DNA of 64,000 nt from JAGQSZ01 sp049647585 (GTDB lineage Bacteria > Actinomycetota > Acidimicrobiia > Acidimicrobiales > Microtrichaceae), in the NCBI GenBank assembly GCA_049647585.1, contig JBARXY010000049.1:62001-126000 (forward strand), written 5' to 3'. Under the pieces are notes generated by a model. It worked only from the letters and a program-made list of their open reading frames with translations, was not told the DNA's origin and did no database searches. The translations under genes and the position numbers were made by a program. Shown here one piece after another: positions 19,416 to 27,778 of the stretch. Numbering within the stretch: the first letter of the stretch is position 1; the number at the start of each line of letters is the position of its first letter.

Positions 19416-20488
19416 CACTCCATGATCTGGCGCCATGACTCGATCCACTGGTCGCGCTTCTGGTCGATCTCGGCAGGGCTGAGCGCCAGTGGATCAGTGA
19501 TCACCGGTGACCATTTGCGGAAGACCTCTGGCAGTTCAACCTTGACCGATGGGTAGACGAAGTTGGAAAGCGGAAGTGCCTTCTGCCATGTCTCGCTCAA
19601 CATGAAGTCCACCAACTTGCGGGCGAGCTCGGGGTGCTTCGCGCCCTTGAGGACTCCGGCGTACTCGACCTGGGAAACGCAGGTATCGACCATCACCCTG
19701 GACAAGGGATCCGTTCTCCCGTCCTCGGCGAAGACGATCTCGACCGGTGGACTCGACGCATAGGAGAGGACGATCGGGCGGTCACCACCGGACGCCGTGT
19801 AGTCCGTGTAGTAGGCGTCGTCCCAGCTCTGGCGGACCTTCACACCGTTGTCCTTGAGCTTCTGCCAATACCCCTGCCAGCCGGACTCGCCGAAGTGCGC
19901 AACGGTGCCCACAAGGAACGCCAAACCCGGAGACGAGGTCACGGGGCTTTCGAGGACCGTCAGGTTGCGATAGGTCGGCTCAGCGAGCTGTTCGAGTGTT
20001 TTCGGCTCGGGGATCTTGCGCTCCGCAAAGTAGGTGCGGTCGTAGTTCAGACAGACATCACCGTGGTCGATCGGGACGAGTTTTGTTCCGGCCTCTCCCT
20101 CCAGAACCAGGCCGGAGTCGACGGTCGACAGTCCCTCGGGCTTGTAGGAATCCAGTAGGTCCACCGAAAGCGCCCGTGTGGCGATCGTGTTGTCGATTCC
20201 GAATATCACGTCACCTTCGGGAGACCCGGCGCTCAGCAGCGCTCTGGTCAGAACCGTCGAGGAGTCGCCCCCGGCGAGCACCTCGATGCGGGCGCCGGTC
20301 TCCTTCTCGAACTGCTTCGCGGCTTCCTTCGGCAGGGCGAATGAGTCATAGGTGACCAAAACCACCGTGTCGGGAGCGGCGGAACTCTTGGGCCCTTCAG
20401 CCTTGGAGTCGCTGCCACACGCGGTGGCCAGAAGGCCAAGACCGAGCGCGACTGCGAGTACACGATTCAGTTGTCGGCGAGCGTTCAC
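19415..20488 (-). CDS. thiB: Thiamine-type ABC transporter substrate-binding lipoprotein
   Basis: 357 residues, starting at GTG 20488 behind AAGGAGGTG and overlapping the thiN stop by 4 bases. The N terminus is a lipoprotein signal with lipobox LLATAC. The mature part is a class II periplasmic-binding fold: VVLVTYDSFALPKEAAKQFE is the typical ThiB start, and DYTASGG, LSYASSPPVE and NFVYPS are other ThiB-like landmarks. It would capture thiamine or its phosphates at the cell surface and deliver them to ThiP. Confidence 0.87.
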   Translation of the reverse strand: MNARRQLNRVLAVALGLGLLATACGSDSKAEGPKSSAAPDTVVLVTYDSFALPKEAAKQFEKETGARIEVLAGGDSSTVLTRALLSAGSPEGDVIFGIDNTIATRALSVDLLDSYKPEGLSTVDSGLVLEGEAGTKLVPIDHGDVCLNYDRTYFAERKIPEPKTLEQLAEPTYRNLTVLESPVTSSPGLAFLVGTVAHFGESGWQGYWQKLKDNGVKVRQSWDDAYYTDYTASGGDRPIVLSYASSPPVEIVFAEDGRTDPLSRVMVDTCVSQVEYAGVLKGAKHPELARKLVDFMLSETWQKALPLSNFVYPSVKVELPEVFRKWSPVITDPLALSPAEIDQKRDQWIESWRQIME

Positions 20489-21234
20489 TGCGCCACCTCC
20501 TTGGAGGGCTTGGGCGTCGCCGGGACGACCACGGCCAGACAACCGGATCCGACCCTCACCGATGCGGTAGATCCCAACAGTTCATTCGAGACCCCTCGGC
20601 TGCTCCCCGGCTCCAGGGCATCCGAGTCGAGACCCCAGCGCAGACCGGTAGTGGTGACTCCGAGCGCCGGCCCGTTCATGGCGAATAGCGACACCGGGGC
20701 TCCAGGTCGACCCTCGACAACAGCGGTGGATGGACTGTCCGGTGGAATGCTCCCGTCTGGAGGGTCGGAGTCACCGACACCCATACCGTTCAGCACCTTC
20801 AGGTAGTTGCCACCCAGCCAGGCATCGAGACTCAGCCCGGCGAACCGGGGCGAACAGAGCGTCAACAGGGTTGCGTAGAGGTGGTCGATGCGACCCGACT
20901 CGCTGCCCACAACCGTCACGCGTTCCGCTCCGGCGTGGATCGCCGCGTCGATTGCCAACTCGTAGTCGGTTTCGTCCTTGGCCTCGGGAAACTCACGAAC
21001 TTCGACCCCGTCCCGACGGGCCGAGTCCAGGGAATCACGGTCGACCGAGTCCATGTCACCGATGACCAGATCGGGTTCCACACCCAATCGGCGTGCCAGG
21101 TCCAGACCTCCGTCGGCGGCGATGATCACATCGACTACCCGACCATCGACCGAACGCCCGACCACTCTCGGTCGAAGGCTCTCCAATGATTCCGGACCAA
21201 GTGGACCGGCTGCGAAAACAACGGCAGTTGTCAT
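20485..21234 (-). CDS. thiN: Thiamine diphosphokinase
   Basis: 249 residues that convert thiamine to thiamine pyrophosphate with ATP. Family motifs are AADGGLDLARRLGVEPDLVI, GDMDSVD, FPEAKDETDYELA and GSESGRIDH. ATG 21234 (MTTAVVFAAG) lies 5 bases after the riboswitch and its embedded GGAGGGAG ribosome site. As first gene of the operon it couples salvage uptake (ThiBP) to activation of thiamine. Confidence 0.9.
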   Translation of the reverse strand: MTTAVVFAAGPLGPESLESLRPRVVGRSVDGRVVDVIIAADGGLDLARRLGVEPDLVIGDMDSVDRDSLDSARRDGVEVREFPEAKDETDYELAIDAAIHAGAERVTVVGSESGRIDHLYATLLTLCSPRFAGLSLDAWLGGNYLKVLNGMGVGDSDPPDGSIPPDSPSTAVVEGRPGAPVSLFAMNGPALGVTTTGLRWGLDSDALEPGSSRGVSNELLGSTASVRVGSGCLAVVVPATPKPSKEVAQ

Positions 21235-21320
21235 ATCTCCCTCCGCTGGCATTACCCAGATCAGGTTGCGGGTCGGTGGCGGTTTGCCACCCTCTCAGCC
21301 CACTCAGGAGCTCCCCGGAT
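21235..21320 (-). promoter_or_regulatory. TPP (THI-box) riboswitch
   Basis: Read on the minus strand, the leader contains CGGGGAGC, then GGCTGAGAGGG, then ACCTGATCTGGGTAATGCC and AGCGGAGGGA, the conserved blocks of the thiamine-pyrophosphate aptamer in the right order and spacing. The 3' GGAGGGAG strand also is the ribosome site of thiN. Ligand binding would therefore hide the ribosome site, so control is probably translational. Confidence 0.95.
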
Positions 21321-21350
21321 CGATTTACCGAATCGATTTACCGAATCGAT
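21319..21350. repeat. Tandem repeat, 13-bp unit, 2.5 copies
   Basis: ATCGATTTACCGA occurs at 21319-21331 and 21332-21344 and then partly (ATCGAT) to 21350, directly upstream of the riboswitch. The AT-rich ATATATTTG that follows could hold the thi promoter -10 region. Confidence 0.85.
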
Positions 21351-21396
21351 ATATTTGTCTGCCCGGCCACCGTAGCCCATCGGCTCGCGGCCGAAG

Positions 21397-21425
21397 TCAT
21401 CAGTCGAGTGGAATCATCAGTCGAG
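21397..21425. repeat. Tandem duplication spanning an acyl-CoA dehydrogenase stop, period 17
   Basis: TCATCAGTCGAG occurs at 21397-21408 and 21414-21425. The second copy includes the stop codon and last residues of the acyl-CoA dehydrogenase. Confidence 0.75.
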
Positions 21426-22568
21426 CGAAATCGAGTTCATCCTGGCGAGTGTCCGCAGCATCACTTCGTCGGCGCCACCACCGATCGACCAGAGGCGGGT
21501 GTCTCGGAAGAACCGGGCCGGCCAGTTGTCCTCGACGTATCCCATACCGCCGTGGTACTGGACCGCTAGGTCGGCCATTCGTCGAGCCAATCGTGCCGAG
21601 CGCAACTTGGCCACGGTCGCGTGACGCGTTATGTCCTCGCCGGCGTTGTAGGCAGCGACGGCAGCCCAATTGTGGTGCCGCAGCATGTCGAGTTCGGCTG
21701 CGACATCGGCGAGTTCGTACTGCAGGAACTGGTTAGCCAGCAGCGGAGCACCGAAGGCAGTGCGTTCTTTCAGATAGTCGACCGTGCGTTCCAGCGCGAG
21801 TTCGATCGCTCCGACCATCTGATAGGCGGCGATCATCCGCTCGTTCTGGAACTGGTTCATCTGCTGTTGGAAGCCACGACCGACCTCACCGATCGTGTTG
21901 GAGACAGGGACCCTGACGTCGTCGAAAGCCAGTTCCGCGGTGTCGGAAGATCTCATACCCAGCTTGTCCAGCTTGCGGCTGACACTGAACCCTGCGGCGT
22001 CGGTCGGCACGATCACCTGGGACATTCCCCGGTAGCCGCCTTCGTCCGAGGTGCGGCACAGGAGACAGATCCAATCGGCCTGGGCACCACTGGTGATCCA
22101 GAGCTTCGAGCCATTTATGACCCATTCATCACCGTCGCGTTGGGCCCTGGTGCGGAGCCCGGCAACGTCGCTCCCTGCGTCGGGTTCACTGATGGCAACG
22201 GCGCAAACCAGATCACCGCTGATCGCACCACGCAGGTACTGCTCCTTGAGTTCGGGGGTCCCGAAGCCGTGGAGCGCAGGGGTGGCCATATCGGTCTGGA
22301 CCGCGAGGGCCATCGACACGCCGAGTGAGGCGGCACGGCCGATCTCTTCTCCGAAGATCATGGTGAAACTGTGATCCGCGCCACCACCGCCGTACGCGGG
22401 GTCGTACTCGATGCCGATCAGGCCGTGATCACCGAACTTCTTGAACAGCTCGTGGGCGGGAAATTGGCCCGAGGCCTCCCACTCATCCGCGTGGGTGTCG
22501 ATCTCACTCTGGACCAGTCCCCTGACCATCGAACGGAACTGGTTGTGTTCTTCGGTGAAAGTGAGCAC
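21417..22568 (-). CDS. Acyl-CoA dehydrogenase
   Basis: 383-residue flavoenzyme that introduces an alpha-beta double bond into acyl-CoA. FAD-binding and substrate motifs include VCAVAISEPDAGSD, WVINGSKLWITSGAQAD and QMNQFQNERM. The C-terminal segment reads YHGGMGYVEDNWPARFFRD and then WSIGGGADEVM, where many family members have IYEGTSEIM with the catalytic Glu. The base may therefore be supplied from another position, as in several subfamilies. Starts on a GTG at 22568. Substrate not predictable. Confidence 0.9.
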   Translation of the reverse strand: MLTFTEEHNQFRSMVRGLVQSEIDTHADEWEASGQFPAHELFKKFGDHGLIGIEYDPAYGGGGADHSFTMIFGEEIGRAASLGVSMALAVQTDMATPALHGFGTPELKEQYLRGAISGDLVCAVAISEPDAGSDVAGLRTRAQRDGDEWVINGSKLWITSGAQADWICLLCRTSDEGGYRGMSQVIVPTDAAGFSVSRKLDKLGMRSSDTAELAFDDVRVPVSNTIGEVGRGFQQQMNQFQNERMIAAYQMVGAIELALERTVDYLKERTAFGAPLLANQFLQYELADVAAELDMLRHHNWAAVAAYNAGEDITRHATVAKLRSARLARRMADLAVQYHGGMGYVEDNWPARFFRDTRLWSIGGGADEVMLRTLARMNSISLD

Positions 22569-22632
22569 CTGTGACCCTCCGAGCAGCTGTAGGCAGCGTC
22601 TTTACCGCCGCGCCATTCGGTCAGGGAAGGTA

Positions 22633-23310
22633 TCAGGTGTGTGAGGAAGGACTTTCTGCGCTGGCGCGCACCTTTTCGATCATCGCCACGAAGCGTTCGG
22701 TCTCCTGCGCACCGGGGATCAGCCAGTGGCCGTCGATGACGAAGGCCGGTACACCAGATATCCCTGCCTCTTGTGCCTCACGCTGGTCCTCGGCGACCTG
22801 CTCCCCGTAGCTTCCGTCATCAAGTACTTGTTGGGCAGCTGATCGGTCCAAGTTCACATCGGCGACTGCGTCGAGCAGAACCTCGGCCTTGGAGAAGTCC
22901 TCACCATTGGTGAAGTAGCCCTGGAACAGTCGCTCAACCAGCGCGTTCTGTGCTTCGGCTCCACCGGCGTCATATGCCCAGGCAACAAGACGATGAGCGT
23001 CACGGGTATTTGGCGAGAGCGCCTTGTCGAAGCGGTATTCGAGTCCTTCGGCCCGACCCAGGTCGGTGAGGCGCTTGGTCATCGAGTCGAAGCTGCCAGG
23101 TCCGTACTTGCTCTCGAGGCGGCTCCGCAGTTCGCCGGATTCCAACGGTGCGTTGGGGTCCAGCTGGAATGCACGCCATCGGATCTCTATGTCGTCACGT
23201 CCGACGGTGTCGAGCGCTGACTGGAGTCGGTGGTTACCCAGATAGCACCAGGGGCAGACGACGTCGGACCAGATATCGATTCTCACAGAGGGACAACACG
23301 GGTCGACCAT
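22633..23310 (-). CDS. DsbA-family oxidoreductase, FrnE-like
   Basis: 225 residues with the DsbA thioredoxin fold and a CPWC redox motif in WSDVVCPWCYLGNHRLQ. No signal peptide is evident, which fits the cytoplasmic FrnE-type 2-hydroxychromene-isomerase-like proteins. The C-terminal GISGVPAFVID block carries the cis-proline. Start is ATG 23310; GTG 23286 (VRIDIWSD) is an alternative closer to the domain edge. It is divergent from msrB with a 52-bp gap, suggesting shared redox-stress control. Confidence 0.85.
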   Translation of the reverse strand: MVDPCCPSVRIDIWSDVVCPWCYLGNHRLQSALDTVGRDDIEIRWRAFQLDPNAPLESGELRSRLESKYGPGSFDSMTKRLTDLGRAEGLEYRFDKALSPNTRDAHRLVAWAYDAGGAEAQNALVERLFQGYFTNGEDFSKAEVLLDAVADVNLDRSAAQQVLDDGSYGEQVAEDQREAQEAGISGVPAFVIDGHWLIPGAQETERFVAMIEKVRASAESPSSHT

Positions 23311-23362
23311 CGAAGCTTCCCGCCGACCCTCCAGAGCACCTCCGAGTGGGTACCGTGGAGTC

Positions 23363-23770
23363 ATGGAAGATCCAAAGACGGGCATCGACCTGAGCGAACC
23401 TGCCCTTCGCAAGCGTTTGAGCGCCGAACAGTTCATCGTCACCCAGGAGGCCGGCACCGAGCGGCCTTTCACGGGCGCCTACTGGGACAAGACGGACGCA
23501 GGCACATACCGCTGCGTCGTCTGCGAGACACCGCTGTTCTCGTCAGAGACGAAGTTCGACGCAGGCTGCGGTTGGCCATCCTTCTGGGAGGCGCTCGACG
23601 AGAGCAAGGTCCGCTTCATCGAGGACCACACGATGGGCATGAAGCGCATCGAAGTCCGCTGCGCCAACTGCAACGCCCACCTGGGGCACGTGTTCCCTGA
23701 CGGACCCCGCCCTACCGGTGACCGCTATTGCATGAACTCGGCCTCGTTGGACTTCGTACCCGAGAGCTGA
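23363..23770 (+). CDS. msrB: Peptide-methionine (R)-S-oxide reductase
   Basis: 135 residues that reduce methionine-R-sulfoxide in proteins. Structural zinc ligands are CVVC (in YRCVVCETPLF) and CANC (in VRCANCNAHLGHVFPDGP). The catalytic Cys is in the RYCMNSASLDF motif near the C terminus. Also visible is DAGCGWPSFWE. Full family length. Its last codons fall in a 15-bp tandem duplication. Confidence 0.96.
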   Translation: MEDPKTGIDLSEPALRKRLSAEQFIVTQEAGTERPFTGAYWDKTDAGTYRCVVCETPLFSSETKFDAGCGWPSFWEALDESKVRFIEDHTMGMKRIEVRCANCNAHLGHVFPDGPRPTGDRYCMNSASLDFVPES

Positions 23771-23786
23771 GTTCCCGAGAGCTGAG
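23759..23786. repeat. Tandem duplication at msrB 3' end, period 15
   Basis: CCCGAGAGCTGAG occurs at 23759-23771 and 23774-23786. The first copy contains the msrB stop codon, and the second fills the 17-bp gap to the convergent aldehyde dehydrogenase. Confidence 0.85.
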
Positions 23787-23787
23787 C

Positions 23788-25416
23788 TCAGCTCATCCCG
23801 ACCTTCTTCATCACCGCGAGCGCCGTGGTCATGATCTTGGCGAAGCCCTCGTCGCCCAGGCTCTTGATCGGTGGTGAAAGGTTGAAGACCCTCTGGTTGG
23901 CGATGGTCTGAGACTCGGTGTACTTGAGCAGGCCACCTGCACCGTGTCGCCGCCCTATCCCGGACACACCCATTCCGCCCATCGGCGCGTCCACACTTCC
24001 CCACGCTGCGGCGTAGGCCTCGTTGACGTTCACCGTGCCTGTCCGCAGCCGTGCGGCCACCTCGCGACCACGCTGGGAGGACGAGGTCCAGACGCTGGAA
24101 TTCAGGCCGTAGGGGGTGTCGTTCGCAGCTTCGATCGCTTCATCGTCGGACGAAACCCGGTAGATCGAAACGAGCGGACCAAATGTCTCATCCCCGAAGC
24201 AGGTCATGTCGGGTCCCACGTCGCTCAGGACGGTCGGCTCGAAGAAGTAGGGACCGAGATCCGGGCGTGCCCTACCGCCGGCCAGCAGGGTCGCACCCTT
24301 CGCGAGCGCATCTTCGACGTGGGCCGTCATGGTCTCGATCTGGGCGGACGAGGTCATCGAACCCATCTGGAAGCTGTAGTCGTAGGCAGCCCCCATCGGA
24401 ATCGCCCGTACCGCCTCTACGAACTTGGGTACGAACCGGTCATAGATAGCGTCCTGTACATACATGCGCTCGGTCGAAATACACAGCTGACCACTCGATG
24501 AGAAGGATGCCCGGACAGCACCTTCGACTGCACGTGAGAGGCTTGCGTCGTCGAGAATGAGGATGGGGTTCTTGCCGCCCAGTTCGGCCGAGCAGTCGAT
24601 CAGACGCTTGCCGGCTTCAGCCGCGATATTGCGCCCCGAGGCGGTCGACCCGGTGAACATCATGTAGTCGGCGACGTCGAGCAGCGGAGTGCCGATGGCG
24701 GAGCCGCGGCCGAGCACGATCTGCCAAAGTCCATCTGGAAGTCCGGCCTTGAGGGCCAGGTCAAGCATGAAAAGGGCTGTCATGGCGGTCTGGTTGTCGG
24801 GCTTCTGAACCACGCCGTTGCCGGCGAGCAACGCCGGGATCGTGTCACCGGCCCCCAGGCTGAGCGGGTAGTTCCAAGGAGAGATGACGGTCACGATCCC
24901 CTTGGGATGATGGAGCTCGTGAACCTCGGTGATCAGCGGGATCAGTCCGGACCTACGTTGGGGCCGAAGCAGACGCGCAGCGGTCCTGGCGTAGTAGCGG
25001 CAGGTGTTGGCAATATCGCCGACCTCAAGGAACGCATCCCGACGGGCCTTGCCGTTCTCGGCCTGGATCAGGTCCATGAGGGTGTCGCGTTCGGCCAGTA
25101 CCAGATCATGCAAACGAAGGAAGATCGCAGATCTGGCTGCCACATCGACCTTTGCCCAGCGACGCTGTGCCGCCCGCGACAACTCTGCAGCAGCTAGTAC
25201 GTCCTGCGCAGTGCACTGTGGCAATTCGGCCATGGGCAGACCGCTGAACGGAGCGTTGACGGTGACTGACTTGCCCGAGGCTCCGCCGACCAGTTTGAAG
25301 AGATGGTCGCGGAGTTCTTGGGTGAGGCTCGTCGGCAGAGGCGTGCGGTGGGGTTCAACCTCACCGAGTGCCGGATCTGCCGTCTCTGGCGAGCTGGTTG
25401 ATTTCGCTGTGGCCAT
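23788..25416 (-). CDS. Aldehyde dehydrogenase, succinate-semialdehyde dehydrogenase type
   Basis: 542-residue NAD(P)-dependent enzyme oxidising an aldehyde to its acid. Landmarks are VISPWNYPLSLGAGDTIPAL, the cofactor-loop FTGSTASGRNIA, catalytic Glu in ELGGKNPILIL and catalytic Cys in SSSGQLCISTERMYV. The ATG at 25416 has GGAGAATTCC upstream. The sequence resembles actinobacterial succinate-semialdehyde dehydrogenases (GabD2 type), but substrate specificity is inference. Confidence 0.9.
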   Translation of the reverse strand: MATAKSTSSPETADPALGEVEPHRTPLPTSLTQELRDHLFKLVGGASGKSVTVNAPFSGLPMAELPQCTAQDVLAAAELSRAAQRRWAKVDVAARSAIFLRLHDLVLAERDTLMDLIQAENGKARRDAFLEVGDIANTCRYYARTAARLLRPQRRSGLIPLITEVHELHHPKGIVTVISPWNYPLSLGAGDTIPALLAGNGVVQKPDNQTAMTALFMLDLALKAGLPDGLWQIVLGRGSAIGTPLLDVADYMMFTGSTASGRNIAAEAGKRLIDCSAELGGKNPILILDDASLSRAVEGAVRASFSSSGQLCISTERMYVQDAIYDRFVPKFVEAVRAIPMGAAYDYSFQMGSMTSSAQIETMTAHVEDALAKGATLLAGGRARPDLGPYFFEPTVLSDVGPDMTCFGDETFGPLVSIYRVSSDDEAIEAANDTPYGLNSSVWTSSSQRGREVAARLRTGTVNVNEAYAAAWGSVDAPMGGMGVSGIGRRHGAGGLLKYTESQTIANQRVFNLSPPIKSLGDEGFAKIMTTALAVMKKVGMS

Positions 25417-25428
25417 GGAATTCTCCAA

Positions 25429-25468
25429 TCGAATCGCACTGTCGAATCGCACCTGTCGAATCGCACTG
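25429..25468. repeat. Tandem repeat, 13/14-bp unit, three copies
   Basis: TCGAATCGCACTG occurs at 25429-25441, with one extra C at 25442-25455, and again at 25456-25468, directly upstream of the aldehyde dehydrogenase start. It could be an operator array or a slippage product. Confidence 0.88.
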
Positions 25469-25556
25469 TGATCATCCCACAGCGCCGCCCGACGCAAACA
25501 GTGCCCCATTTGGCCCGTAGCGAGCGCAACCTGCCTACTACTGACAAACTCGGGCC

Positions 25557-26066
25557 ATGAGAGTCAGGTTCGGCAATAACGGTGAAGAGGCCACCCTTCA
25601 GGAACTCGAGGCCGCGGCGGATCAAAGGTTTCTGGCCATTGGAATGGACAACGTTGCCAGACGGAACCCGCCGAGTCTGGACTTTCTGCGACAGGCCGTG
25701 GCCGAACAGCGTCTCTGGGTTGCCGAAGTCGACAGCGAGGAGGCCGGCGGCTACGCGGTCGCGGTGTTTGTCGATGCAGCCCCGCACCTGCAGATCGTTG
25801 CGGTGCACCCGTCACACCAGGGACGCGGCGTTGGTCGGGCGTTGGTCAACGCCGTTGCCGACTGGGCTGCAGGTAACGCTGCGGCGCATCTGACGCTGAC
25901 GACATTTCGCGATGTCGCATGGAACCGTCCCCTCTATGAACGACTCGGCTTCGTGGTCATGGAGGAATCGAAACTGACTCCTGGACTGCGACAGATCCGG
26001 GACGAGGAAATCGCGCTCGGCCTCGACGACGATGGTCCGCGGGTGGCTATGTTGAGGGTCCTGTAG
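25557..26066 (+). CDS. GNAT-family N-acetyltransferase
   Basis: 169 residues with the acetyl-CoA-binding pyrophosphate loop VHPSHQGRGVGRALV and the C-terminal NRPLYERLGFVVMEE motif, both diagnostic of GNAT enzymes. It would acetylate a small molecule or a protein amine. Divergent from the aldehyde dehydrogenase. Substrate unknown. Confidence 0.87.
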   Translation: MRVRFGNNGEEATLQELEAAADQRFLAIGMDNVARRNPPSLDFLRQAVAEQRLWVAEVDSEEAGGYAVAVFVDAAPHLQIVAVHPSHQGRGVGRALVNAVADWAAGNAAAHLTLTTFRDVAWNRPLYERLGFVVMEESKLTPGLRQIRDEEIALGLDDDGPRVAMLRVL

Positions 26067-26103
26067 ACCTGTAACAAGTTCTATCTCAGGGGGTCAGAGA
26101 ACA

Positions 26104-26562
26104 ATGCCGGAAGTAGTGACGACTGCCGTTCATCGTGGCGCAGACGAGTTGCCCTTTGTCGAGATCGGAGGGGGCAACAAGCTCAAGGTCATCCAGGTCG
26201 ACTTCGGAGAGGGCCTGTGGATCGTGGAGAACATCTTCCACAAGAACTACGCGATCCAGAAGCACCGCCACACCGGCCCGGTATTTGCGTACACAACATC
26301 AGGTGCGTGGAAATACCAGGAGTACGACTACGTGAACCGTGCAGGATCGTTCCTCTATGAACCAGCAGGTTCGGTGCACACACTGGAATGCATCGAGGAC
26401 GACACACACGTCTGGTTCCAGATGTACGGCGCCAATCTGAACCTTGACAACGATGGCAACATCGAAAGCGTCTTCGACGGCCCCGGCACCCTCGAGGCCT
26501 ACTACGCCCTCGCAGAGGCCGAAGGCTTCGAGCGGCCGAATGTGTTGGAGTCCGGCAGGTGA
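26104..26562 (+). CDS. Cupin-domain protein, acetylacetone/dihydroxyacetophenone dioxygenase-like
   Basis: 152 residues. Cupin metal-binding motif 1 is seen as QKHRHTGPVFAYTTSGAWKY with two histidines and a Glu/Asp region following, and motif 2 as EPAGSVHTLE with the third histidine. The fold matches the ChrR-like and 2,4'-dihydroxyacetophenone dioxygenase-like cupins. It overlaps the P450 gene by 4 bases (GTGA), so both proteins probably act in one oxidative pathway on the same class of compound. Confidence 0.78.
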   Translation: MPEVVTTAVHRGADELPFVEIGGGNKLKVIQVDFGEGLWIVENIFHKNYAIQKHRHTGPVFAYTTSGAWKYQEYDYVNRAGSFLYEPAGSVHTLECIEDDTHVWFQMYGANLNLDNDGNIESVFDGPGTLEAYYALAEAEGFERPNVLESGR

Positions 26563-27758
26563 ACGGATTGCAGTTGGCCTCGCCCGACACCTTCGTCAAT
26601 TCGGTTCCCCATGCAGCACTTGACGAACTTCGAGCTGAGACTCCGGTTGCCTGGCAGGACATGGAGGGCGAGCCTGGATTCTGGGCCGTGCTCAACCACG
26701 CCGATGTGGTCCATGTCGCCCGTGAGCCGAACCTCTTCTCGGCGTCCGAAGGTGGCGTGGTCATGGAGAACCTCGACGAAGCCGCACTTGAGATGATGCG
26801 GATGATGCTGCTGGCAATGGACCCGCCGAAGCACACCGATTACCGCCGACCTCTGGCAGCGGCATTCAAGAGCCGGATAATCGCGGACCTCGAACCCAGG
26901 ATCCGAGAGATCTGTCGATCTCTCATGGACACTGCCGCGGACAAGGGCTCGGTCGAGTTTGTCTCGGAAGTTGCCGCTGGGCTGCCCACCAGAGTCATCG
27001 GTGAATTGATGGGCCTTCCCGAATCCGACTGGGGAATGCTCCATGATCTGGCCCAACAGCAGACATCGGGAACCGATCCGGACATCGTCGGAGCAGAACC
27101 CGACTACTCGTCATCGATCACCATGGCTCTCTACGCCATGGAGTTCGCGGCACGCCGGCGTAGTGAACCACCGGCCTTGGACCTGACCACGCTGATCCTT
27201 GAAAGCGATTTCAACGGGGCACCGATGACTGATGCCGACTTCGGAAGCTTCTTTGTCCAGTTGGTCACAGCGGGGAACGACACAACCACCACGATGCTGT
27301 CGTCAGGGCTGTGGGCGTTACTCGAGCATCCTGAGCAGTTGGCTGAACTTCGGGCAGACCGGTCACTCGTACCGGGCGCTGTGGAAGAGATCCTCCGTTG
27401 GGCAAACCCGCTCCACTACTTCCGGCGTACCGCAACAGCAGATACGGACATCAGCGGGGTGAAGATCAGCAACGGTGACAAGGTGCTGATGTATTACACC
27501 GCAGCAAATCGGGATCCGGCGGTGTTCGACGATCCCCATAGGTTCGACATCCACCGCCGCCCCAATCCCCACCTTTCATTCGGGATCGGCGAACATTTCT
27601 GCTTGGGCGTCCATCTGGCCAGACTCGAAGGACGCGTGTTCTTCGAGGAACTACTAGATGCCTTCGACGAGATCTCGATCGAGGCGCCGCCGGTCAGAAT
27701 GCGCTCCAACCTGAACAACGCCTTCAAGCAGTTGCCCGTCCGCCTTCGCAGAACGTAG
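26559..27758 (+). CDS. Cytochrome P450
   Basis: 399-residue class I bacterial P450. The I-helix AGNDTTTT, K-helix EEILR with the perf-region YFRRTA, and the heme-binding loop FGIGEHFCLGVHLAR (Cys348 as thiolate ligand) are intact. It starts at GTG 26559 inside the cupin gene's last codons. No ferredoxin lies next to it; the nearest one in the window is at 52.1 kb. Likely hydroxylates a steroid-, terpene- or aromatic-like substrate, but none can be named. Confidence 0.94.
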   Translation: MNGLQLASPDTFVNSVPHAALDELRAETPVAWQDMEGEPGFWAVLNHADVVHVAREPNLFSASEGGVVMENLDEAALEMMRMMLLAMDPPKHTDYRRPLAAAFKSRIIADLEPRIREICRSLMDTAADKGSVEFVSEVAAGLPTRVIGELMGLPESDWGMLHDLAQQQTSGTDPDIVGAEPDYSSSITMALYAMEFAARRRSEPPALDLTTLILESDFNGAPMTDADFGSFFVQLVTAGNDTTTTMLSSGLWALLEHPEQLAELRADRSLVPGAVEEILRWANPLHYFRRTATADTDISGVKISNGDKVLMYYTAANRDPAVFDDPHRFDIHRRPNPHLSFGIGEHFCLGVHLARLEGRVFFEELLDAFDEISIEAPPVRMRSNLNNAFKQLPVRLRRT

Positions 27759-27778
27759 GGCCCGTTGGTCCTAGTGAA

